64,000 bases of DNA from Chrysophaeum taylorii (taxonomy: Eukaryota; Sar; Pelagophyceae; Pelagomonadales; Pelagomonadaceae), in the NCBI GenBank assembly GCA_029834535.1, contig JAQMWT010000373.1, forward strand, positions 124,001 to 188,000, in the 5' to 3' direction. Of the stretch, positions 47,178-56,385 are shown piece after piece. The notes beneath the pieces were generated by a model. It was not told where the DNA came from and did not search any database. It worked only from the letters and a program-made list of their open reading frames with translations. A program made the position numbers and the translations under genes. The stretch's first letter is position 1. Each line of letters opens with the position of its first letter.

Positions 47178-48248
47178 GTGGGCGTGTCTTCCCCCAAACG
47201 ACCTAAGCAAGACGACGATTTCGCTCGACGGTCTGAAGAAGATGAGAAAAAGTGCCGCGAGATCACCGAAGCGGAGATCCGCCTCCGATACGAAAAGGCT
47301 CAATGGCTTCCGATCACTTATCGCAAGGTGGTGATGCTGTTCAGTGGAGCCGGGGGCAGCACTTTATGTCTCCAACGAGCCAACGAAATGTGTAGGACGT
47401 CGTTTCGAGTAGTCGTGTTAGCACTCGATGCGTCGGACACCGCCAACAAGATTCGCCGCAAGAACTTTCCGAATATTCCTATGGTGCAGCACACGCTTTG
47501 TGGTCGCTATGTTACAACCCTACGGTTGATCGAATCTTATTTACCTTACGCGGAATGGTCGTCGTCGATGTGTATCGCGTCGCCACCCTGCGTACACTCC
47601 GCTCTGTGCAACTTGACTTCCAGAGAGGCTGGGAAGGGAGTCACCGCTAACCACTGGACGATGAAATTATGCAAGATGGCTGGTTTCTTCATGTGGTTGA
47701 TAGAGCGGGAGGCCTCGATTATTTCTTATGCTGCGCGTTTGCACCCTTACGTGTACGTCGTCAATTTCTACGACATAACGCCCAGTTTGATGAGCTGTCG
47801 CGTGCGGTTGTTGGTTTCCAGCCATCCGCTCCATTTGCGCGCAGTTCCCAAGACTTGCAAGAATATGCAACAAGAGTTCGCCGCTGCGCTTGGCTACGCA
47901 GACGAACGGCATTTACTTCAGATGAACAATTTTGGATCATCACGAGCCGCGACAGACGCAGCTTATACCGTTACGCGTGTCCCGCTTCGCGTAGGACCGC
48001 ACCGTTCCGATTACAGATCCCTGAATCTGAAAATGACTTCGGAGTCGCTGACGATGCCCCTTGATTTTGATTGGGCCGGCTTCTCCAGGACGACCTCGTT
48101 GAAACACTTGGCGTCCGTCGTGCCACCAGACACGATGGCTTTATTAGTACTCGATCTGCTCAACTCTGTGACCAAGGATTTTCACTTGAGCGGCGAGGCT
48201 TTGCCGTCCGCGTTGAGTCCTCCAGACCAACCGTTCGATTATTATTAG
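47178..48248 (+). CDS. C5-cytosine DNA methyltransferase domain inside the Gypsy element
   Basis: A 356-codon open frame. Motif I, the AdoMet-binding turn, is VVMLFSGAGGSTLCLQRANE (residues 51-70; canonical DLFxGxGGxxxG). Motif II/III region is LALDASDTANKIRRKNFPNI (81-100), where canonical enzymes have an acidic residue and A-x-x-x-x-x-NFP. Motif IV, with the catalytic cysteine, is IASPPCVHSALC (residues 133-144; PPC). A motif-VIII-like stretch is DITPSLMSCRVRLLVSSHPL (199-218), and a motif-X-like stretch is LKHLASVVPPDTMALLVLDL (308-327; canonical GNxVPP). A clear ENV (motif VI) was not found; LIERE at 174-178 is the only candidate. The domain sits in pol between protease and reverse transcriptase. 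The frame starts with GTG because it is an internal polyprotein part. Confidence 0.82.
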   Translation: MGVSSPKRPKQDDDFARRSEEDEKKCREITEAEIRLRYEKAQWLPITYRKVVMLFSGAGGSTLCLQRANEMCRTSFRVVVLALDASDTANKIRRKNFPNIPMVQHTLCGRYVTTLRLIESYLPYAEWSSSMCIASPPCVHSALCNLTSREAGKGVTANHWTMKLCKMAGFFMWLIEREASIISYAARLHPYVYVVNFYDITPSLMSCRVRLLVSSHPLHLRAVPKTCKNMQQEFAAALGYADERHLLQMNNFGSSRAATDAAYTVTRVPLRVGPHRSDYRSLNLKMTSESLTMPLDFDWAGFSRTTSLKHLASVVPPDTMALLVLDLLNSVTKDFHLSGEALPSALSPPDQPFDYY

Positions 48249-48867
48249 CAAATCGATGAAACCACCCTTCGTCACGTACAAGTTCCGCTGCTAAACACGC
48301 GCACACGTGTCGTAAGATGGGTGTCTACTGATGATCTCCAAGATCGCTCCAAATGGAAACCTCCAGAGGTGCCGTTGATTCCGCCTGCAACAGATGAGCC
48401 GGGGACCTCTCATGCTTCTTCTGCTGCCGCCCCCCGACAACCAAATTTGGACGTTCCGCCAGATCCTGAGCGAGATCGGGAACCGAAGATTAAGAGCGAG
48501 CCGAGCGTTCGTGTCAAAGGCGAGAAGATCAAAAAAAGCCACTAGGAAGTGAGATTAAAATACGAGAATAAGTTCGATGTGCCATGGAAAGACGCGCCGC
48601 GCGATGCTGAGGGTGCACCGCTGCGGCAAACCCCCGAGCATGTCAAGGATAACCCCGTTATGAACGTGAAGATTCCTACGAAGGAAGAAGCTGACAAGGT
48701 TGTTCAGGAGCTTGGAATTCCTGACAATCCGCAGTTAGATGACGATGCGAAGCTGATGCTCCGTCACTGTGTGCAATACTCTTGGGCCTTTTTCGACCCG
48801 ATTATGAAACCTGTGGACTCGCCTCCTGTGTCTGCGATTCAAAGACGCGAATCCGCGACCGATTAAG
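48249..48867 (+). pseudogene. Linker between methyltransferase and reverse transcriptase
   Basis: Same frame as the methyltransferase, interrupted by TAG at 48246-48248 and at 48543-48545. It contains a Pro-rich stretch (RSKWKPPEVPLIPPATDEPG) and then the typical pre-RT region (DPIMKPVDSPPVSAIQ). The frame shifts near 48840 into the reverse transcriptase frame. Confidence 0.7.
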
Positions 48868-50592
48868 ATGACGCCCTACCGACTGACGCTTGCGAAGCTC
48901 GATTGTCTCCGCAAGCAGATCAGTGAGTGGTGTCGGGATGGAGTCATTCGCCCGGCCAACTCACCTTGGGGCTTTCCTGTCTTGATGCTTCCCAAGAAAG
49001 GAGCTGAGATTGGAACGTCAAACGCGTTCCGTGCTGCAGTTGACTTACGTCAGCTCAACGATCAATTGGTCAATGACAGTTGGCCGAACATTCGACAAGA
49101 CGATGCTTTAGCTTTTCTCGCCATGCGACGCTGGCGGACATGCATTGATATTAGATGGGGATACCACAACCTTCGTCTGGATCCGGCAGCGCAAGACGCT
49201 GTCACGATGGTTAGCCCACTTGGCGCTCATAGTTTCTTGCGATTACCTCGGGGTGTGAAGACGGCCGGAGCTCTTTTCTGCAAGCAAATGGCGAGCGATC
49301 TTTCGAAATGGATGTATCGAGACTTGGTTGCGTATGTTGATGATATTATGATGGGATCCGATGATCTTCATCGACACTTACAAGTTTTGATCGAAGTTAT
49401 GTGTCATTTGGCACAGAGAGGGCACGGCGGTCGAACCGCAAAGTCCCACCTTCTCAAGGATGATATAGAATTTCTGGGACACATTTCGACCCCAGGAGGC
49501 TTAAAGCCGAATCCGAAGACGCTGGAAGCACTGCAGAAGATGCCGATTCCAGGTACTTTACCGAAGACTTCTCCGAAGACCCAGGTACGATCTTTCATCG
49601 GCATGAGCAATTACTGCCGGCGATATGTGAAAGGCTACGCGAAGATCGTGGAACCGCTGAGACGATTATGTCTCGAAGGCGTAAAGTTCGAGTGGACGCC
49701 CGAGTATCGAAAAGCTTGGGATGCGATTATTGAAGCTTTGGTTGATTCCAGAGGAGTCTACCACCCCGATTATGATCTGCCCTTTCAGATCCGATCCGAT
49801 GCTTCCAAGGATGGACTTGGAGCATATCTCTTCCAGATTGTCGAAGTCAAGGACAAGGCAGGAAAAGTGACTCGAGAAGAAAGAGTGATTGAATACTGGA
49901 GCCGAGCCGTGCCGAAGGAGATGCGCAATTATGAGCCCCGTCGACTGGAGCTGCTTGCAGTTATCCTTTCTCTGGAGCACTATCGAGCCTATATCGAAGG
50001 GCACCGGACTGTTTTGGAGGCCGATCACCGAAATTTGACGTTTTTACGTAAGGCGACGCACTCGTCTGGGCAGCTTGCTCGTAGGGCGATGCGCCTCGCC
50101 AACATTGACCCTGAACTTGGTTACAAGCCGGGAAAGTCACCGGGAATGAGTATCCCTGACTGTCTCTCCCGCAATCCGATAGATCATGTCATCGAGACTG
50201 ACGAGTTTGGAGAGCCTTTGAACCACGCTTATTTGGTGTTTCAAGAGCTTTCCCGACCTACTGATGACCAAGGAATTCCTGCATCCGGCTGTCACTTCGT
50301 ATTGTCGTTTGTCACGACCGAACTGCCGGAAGACGAGGAAGAAGATCCCGAAAAAGATCCGATGAGATTGGCTACGTCTCACGCTACGAGACAACGTCGG
50401 AAGAACCGCGTGCGCGATGAGCCGCAGGTCTTCAAGGACGCAGCCGCTTACCAGGATTATATTGATAAAATTCCCGATAATATGACGCTCGCCGAAATCG
50501 CACGTGAGCAAGAATCTGATGCTACTTGCGAGGATATTCGCTATCGGATGGCCCAAGGTCAGACGCCGCGACGTTCTCGAGCGAACGAATGA
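48868..50592 (+). CDS. Gypsy reverse transcriptase-RNase H
   Basis: 574 open codons. RT motifs: WGFPVLMLPKKG (34-45), FRAAVDLRQLNDQ (54-66), CIDIRWGYHNLRLDP with catalytic Asp (92-106), LPRGVKTAGALFCKQM (126-141) and VAYVDDIMMGSDD with the YVDD box (154-166). Then come the thumb/connection SFIGMSNYCRRYVKGYAKIV and RNase H: QIRSDASKDGLGAYLFQ (Asp 311), RRLELLAVILSLEHYRAYIE (Glu) and TVLEADHRNLTFL (Asp). All catalytic carboxylates are kept, so this part is intact. The C-terminal part is acidic linker toward integrase. The translation start is nominal, because the true upstream protein joins through a frameshift near 48840. Confidence 0.94.
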   Translation: MTPYRLTLAKLDCLRKQISEWCRDGVIRPANSPWGFPVLMLPKKGAEIGTSNAFRAAVDLRQLNDQLVNDSWPNIRQDDALAFLAMRRWRTCIDIRWGYHNLRLDPAAQDAVTMVSPLGAHSFLRLPRGVKTAGALFCKQMASDLSKWMYRDLVAYVDDIMMGSDDLHRHLQVLIEVMCHLAQRGHGGRTAKSHLLKDDIEFLGHISTPGGLKPNPKTLEALQKMPIPGTLPKTSPKTQVRSFIGMSNYCRRYVKGYAKIVEPLRRLCLEGVKFEWTPEYRKAWDAIIEALVDSRGVYHPDYDLPFQIRSDASKDGLGAYLFQIVEVKDKAGKVTREERVIEYWSRAVPKEMRNYEPRRLELLAVILSLEHYRAYIEGHRTVLEADHRNLTFLRKATHSSGQLARRAMRLANIDPELGYKPGKSPGMSIPDCLSRNPIDHVIETDEFGEPLNHAYLVFQELSRPTDDQGIPASGCHFVLSFVTTELPEDEEEDPEKDPMRLATSHATRQRRKNRVRDEPQVFKDAAAYQDYIDKIPDNMTLAEIAREQESDATCEDIRYRMAQGQTPRRSRANE

Positions 50593-50601
50593 TATGAAGC
50601 T

Positions 50602-52210
50602 GTGAAAGACATTATTTACCGCATTTCTGCTGATTTGCACCCGATGATTGTGGCCCCTGCCACGTTGCGTAAGCGCATTATTCGACTCTACCATGACACT
50701 CCGGTTAACGGTGGTCATATGGGACGTCACAGTACTGTCCAGGCTATCCAAGAACGATTTTGGTGGCCCCACATGTCGAACGAAGTCGGAGTCTTCATTG
50801 CTGAATGTTTTGTTGCCAGAAAGCTCGTACGCCCGAGCCGAAACGAGCTGGACTCTTGCAACAGCCTGTCTACGATGGTGATGGCGCTGTTCTATGCATG
50901 GATTTATTTGGACCTTTGTCCAGCGCTGGTCCCGAGACGTATCTTCTATTGTTTTTTGATCTGTTCTCGCACTTCTTGATTTTGGATGTTTTGAACGATA
51001 AGACTGCTGAGTCCGTTCTCGAGTCTTTGTCATTAACATCCTCCTCAAGGGCTACTTGCCCCAGATGATTCGTACCGACAACGGAAAAGAGTTCGTGAAC
51101 AAGTTGATGCGCGAGTTTTCCCATCTCTTCAACACACGATACCAAACTACGATTCCCTATCATGCCCATTCGAACCCTGCTGAGCGTGTGAACCGATTTA
51201 TCGAGGCCTTCCTCCGTGCCTGCCTTCAGGGCCGGAAAATCACGGATTGGCCTGACTTTGCCCACTATATCGCGTTTTGCTACAACCGCAAGTTTATTCC
51301 AGGCACGCGCAGATTTCTCCCTTTATGCTACGCCTGACTCGTCAGCCGATGTTACCGACTGACTACACGCTTATGGACTTTGATACCCGACTGCTGCCAG
51401 AGACTCGTTCTGATGCAGTCGCTGAAACTCGTGAACGATTGAAGTATTATACGAAGATCGTCCGCGAAGCTCGTGATAAGGCTTTGAAGAAACAACGATT
51501 GGCCTACAACGCCGATCATGTCGATGTTGAATACAAGGAAGAATCGCATGTTTTGCTCTACATTCCTTTCCTTCAGAACAAGCTTCGACCGGAATGGCGA
51601 GGACCTTTTATTATCAAGGAACGCCTATCCCCGGTCACCTATAGGATTGAGTCTCTCGACTCCCCGCCCGAAGAACGACGTGTTCATGTTAGTCAGATCA
51701 CGCCTGTGATGGTACCCCCGATCATTGATCAAGCCATCCGCAAACCCGAAGAAACCTTACGTGATGATTGATTATCAGCACGGTAAGTTTGTTGTCTTCC
51801 GGATTCCTGACCGGAAGCGCTCTGATTGGCGCAAAAAGGTCTATGTTGCTGAAGTTTACGAGCCTTACGATTACCAGAATGATCGTGTTGCTCTACATTT
51901 CTATTCCGATTTGGGTCCGAACGATGATGTCGCTTATTTCAAGCCGACCTCTCACCTTTCGAACCGCAAGCTCAAGCCTGAGTACAAGGACGTTGACGGT
52001 CGCAGTTTCACCGACAAGTCCAAGATCTCATCCAGCACAACTCCTTGTGTCACGGATTTCGCTCCGCACGAGATTGATGTGTTGGTCCCCAAGTTTACTT
52101 TACGCAGTGGTCGCGTTCCGAACCGATCATCGCCCACGTTTACAAGAAGATTCGTTCACGAGATGCTCGTAAGGCGAAGCCGCGCTCCTCGCGCTAGCCG
52201 CTCGCTGAGG
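50602..52210 (+). pseudogene. Gypsy integrase, broken by frameshifts
   Basis: Successive frames give the HHCC region (LYHDTPVNGGHMGRHSTVQA then IQERFWWPHMSNEVGVFIAE; the CxxC pair is damaged, CFVARKL), the core first Asp (VLCMDLFGPLSSAGPETYLL, 50805-51068 frame) and the second Asp and Glu (MIRTDNGKEF; SNPAERVNRFIEAF, 51056-51337 frame). The 51277-51771 frame has a C-terminal SH3-like region (LRPEWRGPFIIKERLSPVTY). A further frame to about 52210 carries a chromodomain-position segment (YQHGKFVVFRIPDRKRSDW). At least four frameshifts make the integrase non-functional. Confidence 0.85.
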
Positions 52211-52237
52211 CAGCTCGAATTCTCACCAGGGGAGTCC

Positions 52238-52551
52238 TGTGGCGGAAACTCCCGCCTCCTAAGGCTTACCCCTCCTTTAGGGCCCCCTCTTATCAGGGGC
52301 ACCCTACTCCGTTCTGATGATGTCAGTTTTCTCTATGACATCATCTTCCCTGATTTGTGCGATTCAAGTGTTCTTAATCATAAAGCAACAGCCGATCCTC
52401 AAGTTGAGAGGACCAGGCACGGAAGTTGTTTGTGGTTGTGTGGCGAGAGAACGGCTTTCCACGTCCTGCGACTCGATCAAGGGCACGGACGTGAGCGGCG
52501 AGCCTAGATTTGAAGGTGAGCCAGGTAGGCATAATTTCCTGTTACGCCACA
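52238..52551 (+). repeat. 3' LTR of the Gypsy-DNMT element
   Basis: 314 bases, TGTGGCGGAAACTCC...GTTACGCCACA, preceded by a purine run (AGGGGAG, 52229-52235) that could be the polypurine tract. Compared with the 5' LTR it lacks several short strings, for example GTG near the start and TTGC after AAGGC. Confidence 0.92.
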
Positions 52552-53143
52552 ACTACCATGGTACAACAAGGCTGTTGTTTTCTTTGTGGAAAACTAAAAC
52601 TTCACAAAAAGAAAATCATTTTGTGGAGAGAACGCACCGTCGCGATGGAGGGCGGTGCCTTGTGAACCCGCGCCGGCGTGTAGGTTTTTTAAGGTTAGCC
52701 GGAGAAAAAAAGTCTGCATGTTATGGCCGGCCGCGGGGCGCAGAACCAAGTTGAAGTTGACGGCCAAGTCAGAATGTCCGCGGTCTCAAAAAAGGAGTTC
52801 ACGTGCGGCCGGGGTCTCAACAAGGCACTCCACAACTTCCTACTTGAGAGACATCGCTCGTTACGACAGACCATCAACTCGCCCTCTGGTTGACTCGTTT
52901 CCCTCTCGCCTCGTCGCCATGGCTAGCCTACGCCCCATGCACTGGTTACTTAGCTCGTTAGTTCCCGGTCCATTAGGGACCTCCCTCCCATGGTGGTCTT
53001 CACGTCGGCTTGCCTGCGCCCGGAAGAGAAGCTTTCTTTAAATAATGCCCTGTTCTTTTGTCTCGGATCTTTGGCTGCTCGCATATTCATTGCGACCTCC
53101 CTCCCAGTCTGCCTTTAAAACGCAGTAACCTCCTTTGTTGCTG
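52552..53143. other. Duplicated 3' flank of RAP-repeat gene 2
   Basis: Nearly identical to 29411-30002 (I noticed a single T/C difference near the LTR end). No gene recognised. Confidence 0.7.
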
Positions 53144-56137
53144 TTACGCACGTGTCGTCCTTGCAAATATTTGCAGCCTGGCCCGGAGATAAGAGTCTTG
53201 TTCTCGCTCACCGTCGAGAGCGCCCCATTCAAAGAAAGGAATGTGGGCAACGTCCCAGCCAAGCCGCCGCAACAGTCGGGACTTGAAGCGCGTAGGACCG
53301 TTCTCGATCCTCGTTCTCTCGAGATAGTGGGATGGCCCGTCGACTTCGACCGCGCGCTTTGCGTCTGGTTGAGCCATGTCGAGCGACAATCCCTCTTCAG
53401 TCACGTGCTCGAAGACGTGCGTCCACCCAACTCGGTCGAGCGCGGTCGCAACGTTGCGTTGGAACTGGGACGGTGTTGGGTCCTGGCATTGATGTGCCGC
53501 CAGGAGCATCTGCTGGTGGTTCGACAGCGGCCAGCTCCGGTCGGGCCACTCAAGATTAAAGTGCACTGAGGCAAGGTGGAGCTGCGACAAAAGGTGATCA
53601 TCGAGGGTATCGAGATCTGCCACAACGAGAAATGCGATCTCGGCGAAAATCCCGGGGTCATTATTCCAGTCGACGCAGGCAAATGCCCACGCAGCGTTGG
53701 CGAGCTCCTGCGGATTGAACTCGCCCAGCCGCGAAGGGACCGTACCGGCTATCGCCGCGAGAAGCTGTGGTGCCTCGATGCCCGACTTCGCGAAGGCCCA
53801 CACCGTGTTGGCGAGGTCCTGCGCGTTGAATTCGCCCAGCCGTGAAGGGGCCGCGCCGGCGATTGCCGCAAAAAGCTGTGGTGCCTCGATGCTCGCCATC
53901 GCGAAGGCCCACGCCGTGTTGGCGAGCTCCTGCGGATTGAACTCGCCTAGCCGCGAAGGGGCAGCGCCAGCGATCGCCGCAAAAAGCTGCGGTGCCTCGA
54001 TGCCCGCCGTCGCGAAGGCCCACGCCGTGTTGGCGAGGTCCTGCGGATTGAACTCGCCCAGCCGCGAAGGGACCGCCCTGGAGATCGCCGCGAATAACAG
54101 TGGTGCCTTAATGCGTGCCTTCGCGAAGGCCCACGCCGTGTTGGCGAGCTGTCGCGGGTTGAACTCGCCAAGCCGCGAAGGGACCGCGCCGGCAATCGCC
54201 ACGAAGAGCTGCGGTGCCTCGATGCGTGCCGTCGCGAAGGCCCACGCCGTGTTGGCGAGCTCCTGCGGCTTGAACTCGCCAAGCCGCGAAGGGACCGCGC
54301 CGGCGATCGCCACGAAGAGCTGTGGTGCCTCGATGCGTGTCGTGGCGAATGCCCACGACGTGTTGGCGAGCGCCTGCGGATCGAACTCGCCAAGCCGCGA
54401 AGGGACCGCGCCGGCGATCGCCGCAAAAAGCTGCGGTGCCTCGATGCCTGCCGTCGCGAAGGCCCACGCCGTGTTGGCGAGCGCCTGCGAATTGAACTCG
54501 CCCAGCCGCGAAGGGGCCGCGCCGGCTATCGCGACAAAGAGTCGTGGTGCATCGATGCCCGCCGTCGCGAAGGCCCAAGCTGTGTTGGCGAGGTTCTGCG
54601 GGTTGAACTCGCGAAGCCGCGAAGGGACCGTGCCAGCGATCGCCGCGAAGAGCTGCGGTGCCTCAATGCCTGCTGTCGCGAAGGCCCACGCCGTGTTGGC
54701 GAGCGCCTGCGGATTGAACTCCCCGAGCCGCGAAGGGGCTGCGCCAGCGATCGCCACGAAGAGCTTTGGTGCCTTGATGCCCGCCGTCGCGAAGGCCCAC
54801 GCCATGTTGGCGAGGTTCTGCGGATTGAACTCGCGAAGCCGCGAAGGGACCGCGCCGGCGATCGCCGCGAAAAGCTGTGGAGCCTCGATGCCTGCCGTGG
54901 CGAAGGCCCACGCCGTGTTGGCGAGCTCCTGTGGATTGAACTCCTCCAGCCGCGAAGGGGCCGCGCCGGCGATCGCCGCGTAAAGGTGTGGTGCCTCGAT
55001 GCCCGCCGTCGCGAAGGCCCACGCAGTGTTGGCAAGCTCTTGCGGATTGAACTCGCCAAGCCGAAAAGGGACCGCGCCGGCGATCGCCACGAAGAGCTGC
55101 GGTGCCTCGATGCCTGCCGTCGCGAAGGCCCACGCAGTGTTGGCGAGGTTCTGCGGCTTGAACTCGCCAAGCCGCGAAGGGACCGCGCCGGCGATCGCCA
55201 CGAAGAGCTGCGGTGCCTCGATGCGTGCCGTCGCAAACGCCCACGCCGTGTTGGCGAGCTCCTGCGGCTTGAACTCGTCAAGCCGCGAAGGGACCGCGCC
55301 GGCGATCGCCACGAAGAGCTGCGGTGCCTCGATGCGTGCCGTCGCGAAGGCCCACGCCGTGTTGGCGAGCTGTTGCGGATGGAACTTGTGGATGCAGCGC
55401 TGACAAGCGTCTGCGAGGGCCGTCACGCGGCGATCGCGTCGCACGTCGCGGTTTCGGCCTCCAAACTTGGCAACACGGTGCGCCGCAGTCGACAAGTTCC
55501 GAGCATCGAATTTGTCGCCTCGAGCCGCGAAGAGTGATAGAATCGTTTCGGGAGTTGCACCGCGGCCCGTCATCTGTTTCCCCCACTCAACTTGTTGCCA
55601 TCGCGGTGCCTCGGAACTGCTGGCTCGCGTGTGGCTCGAGCGAGCGTCGATGCCGCGACGGTCATTGCGGCTGGAGTCGCCGCGGCGCTGCGTGTTACCT
55701 CCTCGTCGCGCCGGCGACTGAGATCGGTGCCAGTCTTGACCGTCGCGCCTCGGGTTGCCGTTCGCGCCAGACTGTCGTCGCCTCGGCGACCGAGAGCGGT
55801 GCGCCAAGTCTGGACTGTTGCGCCAGGCGCCCCCGGGACACATGTCGTCGGCGTGGTTAGGGATTCGTCGTATCGGGGACTGCAAACGGCTTCTATGGTC
55901 TCGATCGGCGCGCCACCGGTCGTCTCGCCCCTGGCGGTCTTCGCACCTCCGACGGTTTACCCTTTGTGGTAGTGGTGGCGCTCGTCGTCGCGTCGAACCT
56001 ACCGCACCTCTCGTTTTTTTACAGGGCGACCGTCGTCGCCAGCTCACTATATCAGTATAAACTAAACGGATCGCAAGAAACGGGAAGTTCAATGTGCGTC
56101 CCCTGCGTCGGTCGGTTACGGTGTTCTTCCGCCGCAT
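53144..56137 (-). CDS. OPR/HPR-type helical-repeat protein with RAP domain, copy 2 (15 repeats)
   Basis: From the first ATG (56137) the protein is 997 residues. A basic N terminus is followed by an Arg/Ser-rich segment (RSRSPRRRQSGANGNPRRDG), then MTGRGATPETILSLFAARGD. Next come 15 full 37-residue repeats (LANTAWAFATAGIEAPQLF type) plus a partial one, the linker and the RAP domain (KRAVEVDGPSHYLERTRIEN; FFEWGALDGEREQDSYLRAR). The whole chain is in one frame, so this is the best candidate for the functional member. Such proteins bind organelle RNA and promote its cleavage, stability or translation. The first 45 residues have no counterpart in copy 1, because homology stops near 56023. An in-frame TTG at 56194 was not used. 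Confidence 0.9.
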   Translation of the reverse strand: MRRKNTVTDRRRGRTLNFPFLAIRLVYTDIVSWRRRSPCKKTRGAVGSTRRRAPPLPQRVNRRRCEDRQGRDDRWRADRDHRSRLQSPIRRIPNHADDMCPGGAWRNSPDLAHRSRSPRRRQSGANGNPRRDGQDWHRSQSPARRGGNTQRRGDSSRNDRRGIDARSSHTRASSSEAPRWQQVEWGKQMTGRGATPETILSLFAARGDKFDARNLSTAAHRVAKFGGRNRDVRRDRRVTALADACQRCIHKFHPQQLANTAWAFATARIEAPQLFVAIAGAVPSRLDEFKPQELANTAWAFATARIEAPQLFVAIAGAVPSRLGEFKPQNLANTAWAFATAGIEAPQLFVAIAGAVPFRLGEFNPQELANTAWAFATAGIEAPHLYAAIAGAAPSRLEEFNPQELANTAWAFATAGIEAPQLFAAIAGAVPSRLREFNPQNLANMAWAFATAGIKAPKLFVAIAGAAPSRLGEFNPQALANTAWAFATAGIEAPQLFAAIAGTVPSRLREFNPQNLANTAWAFATAGIDAPRLFVAIAGAAPSRLGEFNSQALANTAWAFATAGIEAPQLFAAIAGAVPSRLGEFDPQALANTSWAFATTRIEAPQLFVAIAGAVPSRLGEFKPQELANTAWAFATARIEAPQLFVAIAGAVPSRLGEFNPRQLANTAWAFAKARIKAPLLFAAISRAVPSRLGEFNPQDLANTAWAFATAGIEAPQLFAAIAGAAPSRLGEFNPQELANTAWAFAMASIEAPQLFAAIAGAAPSRLGEFNAQDLANTVWAFAKSGIEAPQLLAAIAGTVPSRLGEFNPQELANAAWAFACVDWNNDPGIFAEIAFLVVADLDTLDDHLLSQLHLASVHFNLEWPDRSWPLSNHQQMLLAAHQCQDPTPSQFQRNVATALDRVGWTHVFEHVTEEGLSLDMAQPDAKRAVEVDGPSHYLERTRIENGPTRFKSRLLRRLGWDVAHIPFFEWGALDGEREQDSYLRARLQIFARTTRA

Positions 56138-56385
56138 TTTCTTTTTGCGTGCTAGAAAGAGAAAATTATCTATAGGACGCAACACTGCTTCCAAACCAGG
56201 AAAGAAAGAAGATAAAGAACAAAGATTAAGCCGTAAGCAACTTTACTAATAAACTTGCTAGAAAGAGAAATTACCTATAGGACGCAAGACTGCTTAGGAC
56301 GTCTTCCGGTTTTTTTTTCTCGCGGTGAACCGCGTCATGGCTCGCGCCTCCGTGAGAGCGACGGCGGACCGCCGCGCGGCCCGCG

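Larger units (their letters stand above)
41804..52551 (+). mobile_element. Ty3/Gypsy LTR retrotransposon carrying a DNA methyltransferase domain
   Basis: The complete element is 10.7 kb: 5' LTR (41804-42131), primer-binding site, gag-like frame, protease-like frame, C5-cytosine methyltransferase, reverse transcriptase, RNase H, integrase, C-terminal domain and 3' LTR (52238-52551). The order protease-RT-RNase H-integrase defines Ty3/Gypsy. The LTRs differ by several indels and substitutions. The coding frames carry stops and shifts, and a short element is inserted in gag. The element is thus old and non-autonomous. Flanking five-base strings are ACTCC and ACTAC. The same flanks surround the solo LTR in the left-hand duplicate. 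Confidence 0.95.
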
